From the NCBI RefSeq assembly GCF_032463525.1, contig NZ_CP135971.1:1612001-1676000 (forward strand): 64,000 nucleotides of DNA. The letters run 5' to 3'. This stretch comes from Pseudomonas sp. DTU_2021_1001937_2_SI_NGA_ILE_001. Lineage in GTDB: Bacteria > Pseudomonadota > Gammaproteobacteria > Pseudomonadales > Pseudomonadaceae. Made by a program: the position numbers and the translations under genes. Below the pieces are notes generated by a model, which worked only from the letters and a program-made list of their open reading frames with translations, made no database searches and was not told the DNA's origin. Each line of letters opens with the position of its first letter. Positions within the stretch are counted from its first letter, which is position 1. Positions 9,727 to 19,265 of the stretch are shown here, piece by piece.

Positions 9727-10641
9727 ATGTCCATTCCCCTGTTCCGCCACCTGCTGCTCGGGCTGTTCGCCGCCCTGCTGCCGACCCTGGCCAGCGCCGC
9801 CGACGGCCAGCCGCTGCGTATCGGCATCACCCTGCACCCGTACTACAGCTATGTCAGCAACATCGTCGGTGACAAGGCCGAGGTGGTGCCGCTGATTCCT
9901 GCCGGCTTCAACCCGCATGCCTACGAACCACGGTCCGAAGACATCAAGCGCATCGGCACGCTGGACGTCATCGTGCTCAACGGCGTCGGCCATGACGACT
10001 TCGCCGACCGCATGATCCAGGCCAGCGAAAAGCCCGATGTCCCGGTGATCGAAGCCAACGCCGACGTGCCCCTGCTGGCCGCCACCGGCATCGCTGCACG
10101 CGGCGCCGGCAAGGTGGTCAACCCGCATACCTTCCTGTCGATCAGCGCCAGCATCGCCCAGGTGAACAATATCGCCCGCGAACTGGGCAAGCTCGACCCC
10201 GCCAATGCCAAGACCTACAGCAGCAACGCCCGCGCCTACGCCAAGCGCCTGCGGCAGATGCGCGCCGATGCCCTGGCCAAGCTGACCCAGGCCCCCAACG
10301 CCGAGCTGCGGGTCGCCACCGTGCATGCCGCCTACGACTACCTGCTGCGCGAGTTCGGCCTGGAGGTCACCGCCGTGGTCGAACCGGCACACGGTATCGA
10401 GCCCAGCCCCAGCCAGTTGAAGAAAACCATCGACCAGCTGCGCGAGCTGGACGTGAAGGTGATCTTCTCGGAAATGGACTTTCCGTCTACCTACGTCGAG
10501 ACCATCCAGCGTGAGTCGGGGGTTCGCCTCTACCCGCTGTCGCACATCTCCTATGGCGAATACAGCGCCGACAAATACGAGAAGGACATGACCGGCAACC
10601 TCGACACCGTGGTGCGGGCCATCCAGGAGAACGGCGCATGA
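9727..10641 (+). CDS. fpvC: Periplasmic metal/siderophore-binding protein of an ABC system, FpvC-like
   Basis: 304 residues with a Sec signal peptide cleaved near ASA-ADG. It belongs to the ZnuA/cluster A-I binding proteins: metal-type ligands are visible in GFNPHAYEPR, VNPHTF, TVHAAYDYL and SEMDFPS, the usual His-His-His-Glu/Asp set. In the fpv system FpvC binds iron or the ferri-siderophore complex in the periplasm. ATG 9727 was chosen over the in-frame ATG 9697 because it places the positive end and hydrophobic core of the signal peptide correctly. Its stop overlaps the ATPase start (ATGA). A zinc or manganese role cannot be ruled out from this protein alone. Confidence 0.82.
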   Translation: MSIPLFRHLLLGLFAALLPTLASAADGQPLRIGITLHPYYSYVSNIVGDKAEVVPLIPAGFNPHAYEPRSEDIKRIGTLDVIVLNGVGHDDFADRMIQASEKPDVPVIEANADVPLLAATGIAARGAGKVVNPHTFLSISASIAQVNNIARELGKLDPANAKTYSSNARAYAKRLRQMRADALAKLTQAPNAELRVATVHAAYDYLLREFGLEVTAVVEPAHGIEPSPSQLKKTIDQLRELDVKVIFSEMDFPSTYVETIQRESGVRLYPLSHISYGEYSADKYEKDMTGNLDTVVRAIQENGA

Positions 10642-11390
10642 CCGCTGCCCAGTCCCTGCACAGTGTCGCCAGCGGCCCCGCCGTGAGCTTTGCCGAGGTC
10701 AGCCTGGTCCTGGGCCGCACGACCATTCTTGACCGCGTGAGCTTCAGCGTCCGCCCCGGCAGCGTCCACGCCCTGGTCGGCCCCAACGGCGGTGGCAAGA
10801 GCTCGCTGATCAAGACCCTGCTGGGGCAGATGCCGCACCAGGGCGAACTGAGCCTGCTGTGGCCAGCCGCCCCCGGCGTGGTCGGCTATGTGCCACAAGC
10901 CCTGGAATTCGACCGCGGCCTGCCGATGACCGTCGAAGACTTCATGGCCGCCATGTGCCAGCGCCGCCCGGCCTTCCTCGGCCTGTCACGGCACTACGCC
11001 GCCGCCATTGGCGACGCGCTGGAGCGGGTCGGTATGCAAGACAAACGCAAGCGGCGCATGGGCGCGCTGTCCGGTGGCGAGCGGCAGCGTGTGCTGCTGG
11101 CCCAGGGGCTGATTCCCGCACCGCAGCTGCTGGTGCTCGACGAACCGATGTCAGCCCTCGACGAACCGGGTATTCAGGTCTTCGAGCGCCTGCTCGGCCA
11201 GTGGCGCGCCAGCGGCATTACCGTACTGTGGGTCGAGCACGACCTGGACGCGGTCAAGCGCCTCGCCGACCAGGTCACCGGCCTGAGCCGCCGCGTGCTG
11301 TTCGACGAGTCCGCCGCCACCGCCCTGACCCCGGAACGCCTGCTCACGCTGTTCTCCGCCCACCCTCGCCCGACAGGAGAAACGGCCTGA
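10638..11390 (+). CDS. fpvD: ABC transporter ATPase, FpvD-like
   Basis: 250-residue nucleotide-binding subunit. Walker A is GPNGGGKSS near residue 52, the Q-loop is near YVPQALEFDR, the signature is [13 protein letters not shown] and Walker B is LLVLDEPMSAL, followed by the switch histidine in WVEHD. It is of the metal-chelate (ZnuC/MntB) ATPase type. Start and stop overlap the neighbouring genes (ATGA and TGATG), so it should be made in step with FpvC and FpvE. Confidence 0.87.
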   Translation: MTAAQSLHSVASGPAVSFAEVSLVLGRTTILDRVSFSVRPGSVHALVGPNGGGKSSLIKTLLGQMPHQGELSLLWPAAPGVVGYVPQALEFDRGLPMTVEDFMAAMCQRRPAFLGLSRHYAAAIGDALERVGMQDKRKRRMGALSGGERQRVLLAQGLIPAPQLLVLDEPMSALDEPGIQVFERLLGQWRASGITVLWVEHDLDAVKRLADQVTGLSRRVLFDESAATALTPERLLTLFSAHPRPTGETA

Positions 11391-12289
11391 TGTCCTACGA
11401 TAGTTTTCGCCAGTTCATCCAGGACCTGGCCAGCACCGGCTACCTCCCCGAAGCGCTGGCCTACGGCTTCGTGGTCAACGCGCTGCTGGCCGGCCTGCTG
11501 ATCGGCCCGGTACTGGGCGGCCTGGGCACCCTGGTCGTGGTCAAGCGCTTCGCCTTCTTTTCCGAGGCCGTGGGGCATGCCGCGCTGACCGGCGTGGCCA
11601 TCGGCATCCTGCTCGGCGAACCCTACACGGGTCCTTATGGCAGCCTGTTCGCCTACTGCCTGCTGTTCGGCATCCTGCTCAACTACCTGCGCAACCGCAC
11701 CGGCCTGACGCCTGACACCCTGATCGGCGTGTTTCTGTCAGTGTCGCTGGCGCTGGGCGCCAGCCTGCTGCTGGTGCTGGCCGGCAAGATCAACGTACAC
11801 ATTCTGGAAAACGTGCTGTTCGGCTCGGTGCTGACCGTAAACGGCGATGACCTGCTGGTCCTCACCGTGGTCGGGGCGTTGGTCATGGGCCTGAGCCTGC
11901 CGTTGTACAACCGCATCATGCTGGCCAGCTTCAACCCGCAACTGGCGGCCGTACGCGGCGTGGCGGTCAAGGCCCTGGACTACCTGTTCGTGGTTCTGGT
12001 GACACTGATTACCGTGGCCGCCGTCAAGGTCATCGGCGCGATTCTGGTCGGTGCCCTGCTGGTCATCCCCGCTGCCGCGGCCCGGCTGCTCAGCCAGTCG
12101 CTCAAGGGCTTCTTCTGGATCTCGGTGCTGATCGCCACCGTCAGTACGCTGTGCGGCATCCTGCTGCCGATCCTCTTCGACCTGCCGGTGCCTTCCGGTG
12201 CGGCCATCATCCTGGTCTGCGGTCTCGCCTTCGCCCTCGCCGCCATCGCACGCGGCCTGTTGCCCAGCCTCAAAGGGAATATCGGATAA
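11390..12289 (+). CDS. fpvE: ABC transporter permease (ABC-3 family), FpvE-like
   Basis: 299 residues with about eight to nine membrane helices, ABC-3 (ZnuB/MntC) permease type. The stretch VVVKRFAFFSEAVGHAALTGVAIG near residue 50 is the characteristic S-x-A-x-x-H-A-A-L motif of this family. The ATG shares a base with the fpvD stop, and the next gene begins directly after its stop codon. It forms the membrane channel for the FpvD ATPase. Confidence 0.87.
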   Translation: MSYDSFRQFIQDLASTGYLPEALAYGFVVNALLAGLLIGPVLGGLGTLVVVKRFAFFSEAVGHAALTGVAIGILLGEPYTGPYGSLFAYCLLFGILLNYLRNRTGLTPDTLIGVFLSVSLALGASLLLVLAGKINVHILENVLFGSVLTVNGDDLLVLTVVGALVMGLSLPLYNRIMLASFNPQLAAVRGVAVKALDYLFVVLVTLITVAAVKVIGAILVGALLVIPAAAARLLSQSLKGFFWISVLIATVSTLCGILLPILFDLPVPSGAAIILVCGLAFALAAIARGLLPSLKGNIG

Positions 12290-13207
12290 ATGACTCTCTC
12301 CAAACTGCGCGGCCTGACCCTCGCCCTGACCCTGGCGTTGCCGCTGACAAGCCTGCCAGCGACCCACGTACTGGCCGCCGAAGCCAAGCCGGTGGTGATC
12401 CTGGCCAGCCTGCCGATCACCTACTGCCTGGGACAGATCCTGCTGAAAGACAGCGGCGTGGTGCTGGAACGCGCGGCGGCTGCCAACCTCCCCGGCTCAC
12501 GGCAGACCGCCTACTTTACCGGTCGTGGCGCCGAGCCCTTGCGCAAGCTGGCGCAGAATGCCGATGCGGTGATCGGCCTGCGTTCGATCTGGAGCGAGGA
12601 CCCGCTTTACCCCAACGCCCGGCGCAGCAATATCCGCATCGTCGAGATCGACGCCGCGCGGCCGGTGGACGGCGCGCTCCCGGGTGTCGCTTTGCAGCCT
12701 GGGCAAAGTGTCGATGGTCTGAGTGCCCAGCCGTGGCTGGCCAGCCACAACCTGGGGCGCATGGCTGACGTGCTGGCCGCCGACCTGGTACGCCTGGCAC
12801 CGACCGCCAAACCGCGCATCGAAGCCAACCTGGCGGCGCTCAAACAACAGTTGCTCAAGCTCAGTGCGCAAAGCGAACAACGCCTGGCCCAGGCCGACAG
12901 CGTCGCGGTGGTCAGCCTTTCGCCGCGTCTGGACTACCTGATCGCCGGCCTGAACCTGGAGCGCGTGCCCCAGGAATTGCCCAGCGACGAACAGTGGAGC
13001 AACGAAGCCCTTGCCCGCTTGACCGAGAACCTCAAGGACAACCAGGTTGGTGTAGTGCTCGACCATCGCGAACCCGCAGCCCCGGTCAAGGCCGCCATCG
13101 AGGCGGCCGGCAGCCGGGTGCTGGTGGTGGGTACGGAAAGCGACGATCCGCTGGCTGACCTGCAGAACGACGCGGCCAAACTGGTGGACGCCCTGCTCCA
13201 GGGCTGA
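12290..13207 (+). CDS. fpvF: Second periplasmic binding protein of the system, FpvF-like
   Basis: 305 residues with a signal peptide cleaved near VLA-AEAK. It shares the cluster A-I fold with FpvC but lacks the histidine-rich ligand positions (for example NLPGSRQ where FpvC has GFNPHAY), so it probably does not bind a bare metal ion in the ZnuA way. Two dissimilar binding proteins for one permease is the arrangement described for FpvC/FpvF. It starts immediately after the fpvE stop and ends the operon. Confidence 0.8.
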   Translation: MTLSKLRGLTLALTLALPLTSLPATHVLAAEAKPVVILASLPITYCLGQILLKDSGVVLERAAAANLPGSRQTAYFTGRGAEPLRKLAQNADAVIGLRSIWSEDPLYPNARRSNIRIVEIDAARPVDGALPGVALQPGQSVDGLSAQPWLASHNLGRMADVLAADLVRLAPTAKPRIEANLAALKQQLLKLSAQSEQRLAQADSVAVVSLSPRLDYLIAGLNLERVPQELPSDEQWSNEALARLTENLKDNQVGVVLDHREPAAPVKAAIEAAGSRVLVVGTESDDPLADLQNDAAKLVDALLQG

Positions 13208-13231
13208 GCGAGCCCACCAGGCGAAGCTCGA

Positions 13232-13753
13232 TCAGTGGCTGGCATGCATGACCGGCTGCACTTCCGGCATTGCCGAGGAGTGGTGATTGAGGATTTTCCA
13301 CTGACCATCGACCTTCTCGTAAAGGAAGGTGTAGCGGGCCTGGACATCCCGGGTCTTGCCGTCGGCGTCGATCAGGGTAAAGGTGTAGACACCACTGTCC
13401 ATGGCCGCGTCAGGGCCCAGTTGGCGAATCTCCCGATAGTTGATGCGGCCCACGGGCTTGAGCGCCAGAAAATGCTGGAAGTAATCGGTGATCTGCGCAG
13501 GCGTGGCGCGTACCTGGTTCGACACCGTAGGCTGGAGCACCGCATCGGCGGCGTACAACTGGGTGACCGCCGCCGCGTCGCCGGTTTGCAGCGCAGCGTT
13601 CCAGCGCTCGAACAAACTGGCGATCTCGCGCTGTTTCGCGTCGCTGGGCAGTGACGCTACGGTGCGATACACATAGGGCGCTTCCGGGGCGGCCGTTACC
13701 AGGGGGGCGGCGACGGCCAGGGTCAATGCCAGTAAGGTACGTTTGAGGTTCAT
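13232..13753 (-). CDS. Exported SgcJ/EcaC-family (SnoaL-like, DUF4440) protein
   Basis: 173 residues with a clear Sec signal peptide cleaved near VTA-APE. The mature protein is a nuclear-transport-factor-2-like fold of the SgcJ/EcaC group: F-x-R-W-N-A-A-L-x-x-G-D-A-A-A-V near residue 50, then YAADAVLQPT, and a C-terminal VDGQWKILNHHSS. These proteins are often binding proteins or small isomerases; catalytic residues are not obvious. It converges on fpvF (24 bases apart) and is divergent from the phosphorelay operon, with which it may share a regulator. Function is unknown. Confidence 0.75.
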   Translation of the reverse strand: MNLKRTLLALTLAVAAPLVTAAPEAPYVYRTVASLPSDAKQREIASLFERWNAALQTGDAAAVTQLYAADAVLQPTVSNQVRATPAQITDYFQHFLALKPVGRINYREIRQLGPDAAMDSGVYTFTLIDADGKTRDVQARYTFLYEKVDGQWKILNHHSSAMPEVQPVMHASH

Positions 13754-13920
13754 GGTTCACTCCTGCGGGTTGGTCTGGCAGCGACTTTGCCGTATCGCCC
13801 CGCCGCGGCCATCGGCCGATCGGAGTCATTTGTGTATGCCATCTGGCAGATAGGCAGCCACGCCATCGTCGGGTTTTAATAACGACCTGGCGCCCTCAAG
13901 GCGACCTCCAGGAGCCTTCC

Positions 13921-15108
13921 ATGCACGACCCTGCCCAAGACCCTGCCAGTGCCCTGGCCATCCGTACTCAATATCGCCAGTCACAAAGCCGTGCGGCACG
14001 CCTGCGCCTGCTGGTCGACACCGGTCGCGAGCTGACCCGCCTGACGCCGGATGCCATGCGCCAGCAGGTCCTGCGGCGTGCCTGTGCATTCGTAGCTATG
14101 GACCATGGCCTGCTACTAGAATGGGAAAGCGATGCCCCGGTGCACGCCACCGCAGGCCTGGGCAGCCAGGACCGCCTCGACGAGCTGGCCGCACTGGCCA
14201 ATACCAGCATCCAGGAGCCGGCTTGGGCTGAAAACGTCGAGGGCCGCTGGGCCCAGGTGCTGAGTCTGCCCTTGCGCGGTTCTGAAGAGCGTCCCTTTGG
14301 CCTGCTGCTGTTGGCCAACAGCAGCGTCGGCAGTGCGCCGGACAACGAGGACGTCGAATCGCTGAACCTGCTGGCTACGCTGCTGGCCGCACACCTGCAG
14401 AACAACCGCTTGTTGCAGACGCTGCTGCACCGCGAGCGAAGCATGTCGGAGCTGGTTCACCGCTTGTTGAGCGCACAGGAGGATGAGCGCAAACGAGTGG
14501 CCTACGATCTGCACGACGGCCTGGCCCAGACCCTCGCTGGCCTGCACCAGCGCCTGCAGGGCTTCGCCGGTCGCTGTCCGCCGCTGCCCGAGCGGCTGGA
14601 TCACGACCTGCAGGCCATTCTCGATCTGGCGCAGCACTGCGTCGGTGAAGGGCGGCGGCTGATCGGCGGGCTGCGCCCCAGCGTGCTGGACGACTTCGGG
14701 CTGTTCCAGGCCGTCGACAAGGAGGTCGATCGATTACGCGAAGCCGGCATTCAGGTCAACTGGTTTTCCCGCTCCTTGTCGCGCTTGCCCGGCCACGTGG
14801 AAATCGCCCTGTTCCGTATTGCCCAGGAAGGCATCAACAACATCCTCAAGCATGCGCGCGCCAGCAGCGTGAAGCTTGAACTGGAATTGCACGAAAGCCA
14901 TGTCGCACTGCTGCTCGAAGACGACGGCTGTGGTTTCGACAGTGCCTGCCTGCCCGCCGCTGCGGCAGGCCAGTCCCTGGGGCTGGTGGCGATGCAGGAA
15001 CGCGCCAGCCTGCTCGGCGGCCGCTTCAGTTGCATCAGCCGTCCCGGAGGCGGCACCCAGTTACGCGCTATCGTTCCGCTGTATTCCCACGACAAGGCTT
15101 GCTCATGA
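13921..15108 (+). CDS. Cytoplasmic GAF-type sensor histidine kinase (HisKA_3, NarX family)
   Basis: 395 residues and no membrane helix. Residues ~30-165 look like a degenerate GAF sensory domain; the phosphoacceptor H198 lies in [17 protein letters not shown], the HisKA_3 motif, followed by a HATPase_c domain with an N-box ([11 protein letters not shown]), G1 (DDGCGFD) and G2 (GLVAMQERA). It is the likely partner of the NarL-type regulator encoded next, whose ATG overlaps its stop. AGGAG precedes the ATG at 13921. First gene of a four-gene coupled operon. The signal sensed is unknown. Confidence 0.88.
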   Translation: MHDPAQDPASALAIRTQYRQSQSRAARLRLLVDTGRELTRLTPDAMRQQVLRRACAFVAMDHGLLLEWESDAPVHATAGLGSQDRLDELAALANTSIQEPAWAENVEGRWAQVLSLPLRGSEERPFGLLLLANSSVGSAPDNEDVESLNLLATLLAAHLQNNRLLQTLLHRERSMSELVHRLLSAQEDERKRVAYDLHDGLAQTLAGLHQRLQGFAGRCPPLPERLDHDLQAILDLAQHCVGEGRRLIGGLRPSVLDDFGLFQAVDKEVDRLREAGIQVNWFSRSLSRLPGHVEIALFRIAQEGINNILKHARASSVKLELELHESHVALLLEDDGCGFDSACLPAAAAGQSLGLVAMQERASLLGGRFSCISRPGGGTQLRAIVPLYSHDKACS

Positions 15109-15770
15109 ATGATCCGTTGCGCCTGGTCATCGCCGATGATCATGAAGTCACCCGCACCGGCTTCGTCGCGCTGTTGGCTGACCATCCCGAGTTCGCGGTA
15201 GTCGGCCAGGCCTGTAATGGCCAAGAGGCAGTGACTCTGTGCGAAACGCTGCACCCGGACATCGCCATACTCGACATTCGCATGCCGGTGCTCAACGGCC
15301 TGGGCGCCGCGCGGCTGATGCAGCAACGGCTGCCAGCGGTGAAGGTGGTGATTTTCACCATGGACGACAGCACCGACCATCTGGAAGCGGCGATCAGCGC
15401 CGGCGCCGTCGGCTACCTGCTCAAGGACGCCCGTCGTAATGAAGTCATCGACAGCCTGCGACGCGTGGCCCGTGGCGAGGAAGCCTTGAACGGTGCGGTC
15501 AGCGCGCGCCTGCTGCGGCGCATGGCCGACCGCAACGCGGGCGCAGCGACGCTGCCCGCCCTGGAGATACTCACGGCTCGAGAACGCCAGGTTCTGCAAC
15601 TGGTGGCCAGTGGTTGCAGCAACCGTGAGATTGGCCTGCGCCTGGGCATCACCACCGGCACCGCCAAGGCCCACGTAGAACGGGTGATCGCCAAACTCAA
15701 TGCCGCCGACCGTACCCAGGCGGCCGTGCGCGGCGTGGCTCTGGGCCTGGTGCCGGGCCAGTGGTCGTGA
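15105..15770 (+). CDS. NarL/FixJ-family response regulator
   Basis: 221 residues: an N-terminal receiver with acidic pair DD at 11-12, phosphoacceptor D57 in IAILDIRMP and a conserved lysine in YLLKDA, then a LuxR-type helix-turn-helix ([37 protein letters not shown]). It should be phosphorylated by the preceding kinase and bind DNA as a dimer. Start overlaps the kinase stop (ATGA) and its stop overlaps the hybrid kinase start (GTGA). Targets are not evident; the divergent SnoaL-like gene is one candidate. Confidence 0.9.
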   Translation: MNDPLRLVIADDHEVTRTGFVALLADHPEFAVVGQACNGQEAVTLCETLHPDIAILDIRMPVLNGLGAARLMQQRLPAVKVVIFTMDDSTDHLEAAISAGAVGYLLKDARRNEVIDSLRRVARGEEALNGAVSARLLRRMADRNAGAATLPALEILTARERQVLQLVASGCSNREIGLRLGITTGTAKAHVERVIAKLNAADRTQAAVRGVALGLVPGQWS

Positions 15771-18097
15771 GCGCCCCCTGCCTGGCCAGTCGCTGGGCCG
15801 ACCTGCCGTTGCGCGGCAAGGCACTGGTGGCCATTGCCTTGCCCTTGGTCCTGCTGCTGGGCTCGCTGGTCCTGATCTACATCAGCGAGCGCCAGGCCGC
15901 ACGGGCCGAGGAAGATGTGCGCCGCGTGCTTCGCGTACAAGGTGATATACAGACCGTGCACACCCAACTGGCCGAGGCGGCCGCAAGTGTACGCGGCTAC
16001 CTGCTGACCCGTCGCGAAGACTTCCTGCCCGCCTACCTGCAGGCCCGCACCCAGATAGCCGCCGCCCTGCAGCGCCTCGATGGCCACGTACGCGACCAGC
16101 AAATGCGCGATCATCTCAAGGCCATCGCCCCCCTGATCCAGACCAAGCTTGAAGGCCTGGACGCCCTGCGCACGCTGAAGAACAGCGACGGCGATACGAT
16201 CGCCCTGATCCTGACCGAGAACAAACACACCCTCGACCACCTGCGCGACTACATCGGCGTGATGCGAACCCGGGAAGACACCCTGCTGGCCGAACGCAGC
16301 GCGGCCGCCGCCGCAACCCGCCAACGCCTGCTGCTGTCCACCCTGCTGGCCGCCGGCAGCGGCCTGATGGGCGCCATCGTCGCCGTGCTGCTGCTCTCCA
16401 AGGGCATCGTGGCCCGGGTCCAGCGGGTGCAGGGCAATGCGCAGCGCCTGGCCATGGGACAACCCTTGCAGCCGCAACCACCGGAAAACGACGAAGTCGG
16501 CCTGCTGGGTCAGCGCCTGGTGGAAGCCGGGCAGCTTCTGGCCGAGCGCGAGCGGGCCCTGCGTGACAACGAGGAGCGCCTGCGGCTGATCATCGATGGC
16601 GTGAAGGACTACGGCATCTTCGCCCTTGACACCCAAGGCCATGTCACCAGCTGGAATGCCGGGGCCGAACGTATCAAGGGCTACACCGAACAGGAAATCA
16701 TCGGGCGCCACTTTTCGCTGTTCTACCTGCCCCAGGAGTGCCCGGAGCATCCTGCGCTGGCCATGAGCGAGGCCACCCGCGACGGCCATTACACCGAAGA
16801 AGGCTGGCGCTGTCGCAAGGACGGCAGTCGCTTCTGGGCCAGTGTGGTACTGACCGCCCAGTACGACGCCAGAGGGGAGCTGCGCGGCTTCTCCAAGATC
16901 ACGCGTGACATCAGCGACCGCCGTGCGGCAGACATTGCGCTGCGCACCGCGCGGGAGGAGGCAGAACGGGCCAGCCGGGCGAAGAGCGAGTTTCTCTCGC
17001 GGATGAGCCACGAACTGCGGACGCCGCTCAACGCCATCCTGGGGTTCGCCCAACTCATCGACATGGAGGCGAGCCCTCCCCACAAGCCCCAGGTCGGCCA
17101 CATCCTGCGCGCCGGTCAGCATCTGCTGACCTTGATCAACGAGGTGCTGGACATCGCGCGGATCGAGGCCGGCCGGCTGGCATTGAACCTTGAGGCGGTA
17201 CCGGTCAGCGATGCCCTGCAAGAGGCCGTGGCGCTGGTCGGCCCGTTGGCCAGCGAGGTCGGGGTCGAACTGACAGAGCTGCCCCCTCTTCCCACCGACT
17301 GCGGTGTCAACGCCGACCGCCAGCGTCTGACGCAGGTGCTGCTCAACCTGTTGTCCAATGCGATCAAGTACAACCGCCCTGGCGGTCGGGTGTGGCTGGA
17401 GGTGGAAGTGCGTGGCAAGACGCTGGCCATCGCCGTCAACGACACCGGCCAGGGCATCGCTGAAGAGCAGATGGACAGGCTCTTCAAACCCTTCGAACGG
17501 CTCGACCCCGACCCCGGCGTAGAAGGCACCGGTCTGGGCCTGGCGCTGAGCAAGAGCCTGTTGCTGGCCATGCATGGCAGCCTGAAGGTGCAAAGCGTCG
17601 TTGGCCAAGGCAGCCGCTTCACCCTCGAGTTGCCCGCCGTTGACGTGCCCCCCACCCACCGACCCACGCTGGCGGCCCCGATCAGCGAGCCACGGCCGGT
17701 CAGAAACGAAATATTGGGACAACGCGGCACCGTGCTGTGCATCGAGGACAACCTGTCGAGCATGGCACTGATCGAAACCCTGCTGCAGCGCCGTCCCGGC
17801 ATTCGCCTGTTGTCGAGCATGCAAGGCCAACTGGGACTCGACCTGGCCCGGCGCCACGCACCGCAGCTCATTCTCCTGGACGTCAACCTGCCGGACCTGC
17901 AAGGCCTGGAAGTGCTGCGGCGCGCACGCCAGTGCCCGCGCACGCAGAACATACCCGTGCTGATGATGACCGCCGATGCCAGCGAGGCGACCCATCAGGC
18001 GCTTCGCGATGCAGGCGCTACGGCGATTCTGACCAAACCCCTGAACATCCCGGCCTTTCTGACTTATCTGGACCAGCACCTACCGGAGCGAACATGA
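15767..18097 (+). CDS. Membrane hybrid sensor kinase (CHASE3-like, PAS, HisKA, HATPase, receiver)
   Basis: 776 residues. Helices at about 22-42 and 183-207 bracket an all-helical periplasmic domain of CHASE3 type. A HAMP-like stretch, a PAS domain (about 265-375; [22 protein letters not shown]), HisKA with H415 in [14 protein letters not shown], a HATPase ([17 protein letters not shown]) and a C-terminal receiver with D705 in LILLDVNLP follow. The GTG start at 15767 overlaps the preceding stop; a GTG two codons earlier is possible. With its own receiver, output probably passes through a histidine phosphotransfer protein or to the receiver-only protein encoded next; no Hpt domain is seen here. 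Confidence 0.88.
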   Translation: MSAPCLASRWADLPLRGKALVAIALPLVLLLGSLVLIYISERQAARAEEDVRRVLRVQGDIQTVHTQLAEAAASVRGYLLTRREDFLPAYLQARTQIAAALQRLDGHVRDQQMRDHLKAIAPLIQTKLEGLDALRTLKNSDGDTIALILTENKHTLDHLRDYIGVMRTREDTLLAERSAAAAATRQRLLLSTLLAAGSGLMGAIVAVLLLSKGIVARVQRVQGNAQRLAMGQPLQPQPPENDEVGLLGQRLVEAGQLLAERERALRDNEERLRLIIDGVKDYGIFALDTQGHVTSWNAGAERIKGYTEQEIIGRHFSLFYLPQECPEHPALAMSEATRDGHYTEEGWRCRKDGSRFWASVVLTAQYDARGELRGFSKITRDISDRRAADIALRTAREEAERASRAKSEFLSRMSHELRTPLNAILGFAQLIDMEASPPHKPQVGHILRAGQHLLTLINEVLDIARIEAGRLALNLEAVPVSDALQEAVALVGPLASEVGVELTELPPLPTDCGVNADRQRLTQVLLNLLSNAIKYNRPGGRVWLEVEVRGKTLAIAVNDTGQGIAEEQMDRLFKPFERLDPDPGVEGTGLGLALSKSLLLAMHGSLKVQSVVGQGSRFTLELPAVDVPPTHRPTLAAPISEPRPVRNEILGQRGTVLCIEDNLSSMALIETLLQRRPGIRLLSSMQGQLGLDLARRHAPQLILLDVNLPDLQGLEVLRRARQCPRTQNIPVLMMTADASEATHQALRDAGATAILTKPLNIPAFLTYLDQHLPERT

Positions 18098-18573
18098 ATC
18101 AAGACCTGCGCGTTCTGATCATTGATGACCAGCGCCCCAATCTGGAGCTGATGGAACAACTGCTGGCTCGCGAGGGCCTGACAAACGTGCTGGGCAGCAC
18201 CGAGCCGCTGCGGACTCTGGACCTGTTCAACAGTTTTCAGCCCGACCTGGTGATTCTCGACTTGCACATGCCGGAGTTCGACGGCTTCGCCGTACTGGAA
18301 CAGCTGGGCCGACGCATTCCAGCCAACGACTACCTGCCCATCCTGGTGCTGACCGCCGATGCGACACGCGAAACCCGCCTGCGCGCCTTGGCACTCGGTG
18401 CCCGCGACTTCATCAGTAAGCCGTTGGATGCACTGGAAACCATGCTGCGCATCTGGAATCTGCTGGAGACCCGACTGCTCTACAAGCGTCTGCGCGAGCT
18501 GTTGCCCGCTGGAGGTATCGAGCTGCTGCGCCAGCCATCAGGCCCGGCGCAGCAAGAGGGTAAGGTCACTTGA
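18094..18573 (+). CDS. Receiver-only response regulator
   Basis: 159 residues: a receiver domain with DDQ near residue 11, phosphoacceptor D56 in LVILDLHMPEFDGF and SKPLDA with the conserved lysine, then a helical tail (LWNLLETRLLYKRLRELLP) that resembles the linker of HD-GYP or diguanylate cyclase regulators but ends without an output domain. Its ATG overlaps the hybrid kinase stop. It may be a phosphate shuttle or sink, or act by protein contact. Its last 8 bases overlap the end of the convergent stress-protein gene. Confidence 0.85.
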   Translation: MNQDLRVLIIDDQRPNLELMEQLLAREGLTNVLGSTEPLRTLDLFNSFQPDLVILDLHMPEFDGFAVLEQLGRRIPANDYLPILVLTADATRETRLRALALGARDFISKPLDALETMLRIWNLLETRLLYKRLRELLPAGGIELLRQPSGPAQQEGKVT

Positions 18574-18997
18574 TGAGGATGACCGGAACCTTCACATCAT
18601 GGATCACCCGGTTGGCCACCGAACCCAGCAGCAGACCACCAAAACTGCCCAGTCCGCGTGTGCCCATCACCACGGTGTCGCATTCCAGCTTCTTGACCGC
18701 CACGGCGATCTGCTCGGCGACATGACCCAAATCGACATGGGTCTCATGCACGATGCCACCGGCCTTGAGCTGATCGCTGGCCGACTGCAACACATCACGC
18801 GCCTCGTTGAGCAACCCCGCGCGCACCCCCTCGATCATGTCCGGGGCCAGGTAATCACCGTAGGCCATGGGGCTGGACTGCACGTTCAGCACATGCACCT
18901 CCAGCGGGCGGGCCATCTGACCGGCGAGACCGATGACATATTCCAGCGCATGGCGGGCGTGGACCGAACCGTCGAATGGAACCAGAACCTTGTGCAT
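18566..18997 (-). CDS. Universal stress protein (UspA family)
   Basis: 143 residues, single Usp domain. It starts MHKVLVPFDGS and ends with VVMGTRGLGSFGGLLLGSVANRVIHDVKVPVILIK, where G-x-x-G-x9-G-S/T is the ATP-binding loop, so it should be an ATP-binding Usp. The frame is open to 19174, but the ATG at 18997 has AGGAG at the right distance and begins the conserved domain. It is convergent with the phosphorelay operon. Confidence 0.92.
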   Translation of the reverse strand: MHKVLVPFDGSVHARHALEYVIGLAGQMARPLEVHVLNVQSSPMAYGDYLAPDMIEGVRAGLLNEARDVLQSASDQLKAGGIVHETHVDLGHVAEQIAVAVKKLECDTVVMGTRGLGSFGGLLLGSVANRVIHDVKVPVILIK

Positions 18998-19265
18998 GGC
19001 TGCTCTCCTGCAAGTGGGTATGCCTGCAACATAGCCTCCTGCAAACCCGCCAACCAGCACGATCCGTCGCCCCTTTGACCCAGGGCAAGCCTGGCTGAAA
19101 TAAACCACGCGTGACCGCCCCGCCCGTTGATTACCCGACTGTCGGATGCTCATGGACGGTACGGTCTGAGACACTCTTTAGGGGTGGTATTAAAGCGATG
19201 CCAAATGATAGGTAAAACGCGGCCCCCGTTCACGAGAGCCGGTATCGGCGAACAGCCTGCGGCGC

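Noticed and set aside
15413..18079. 888-codon minus-strand open frame opposite the regulator and hybrid kinase
   Set aside because: Shadow frame; the plus-strand genes carry all catalytic motifs in order.
19075..19088. ANR/FNR-like TTGACCCAGGGCAA upstream of the universal stress protein gene
   Set aside because: Two consensus positions differ and no -10 element is found at the required distance.
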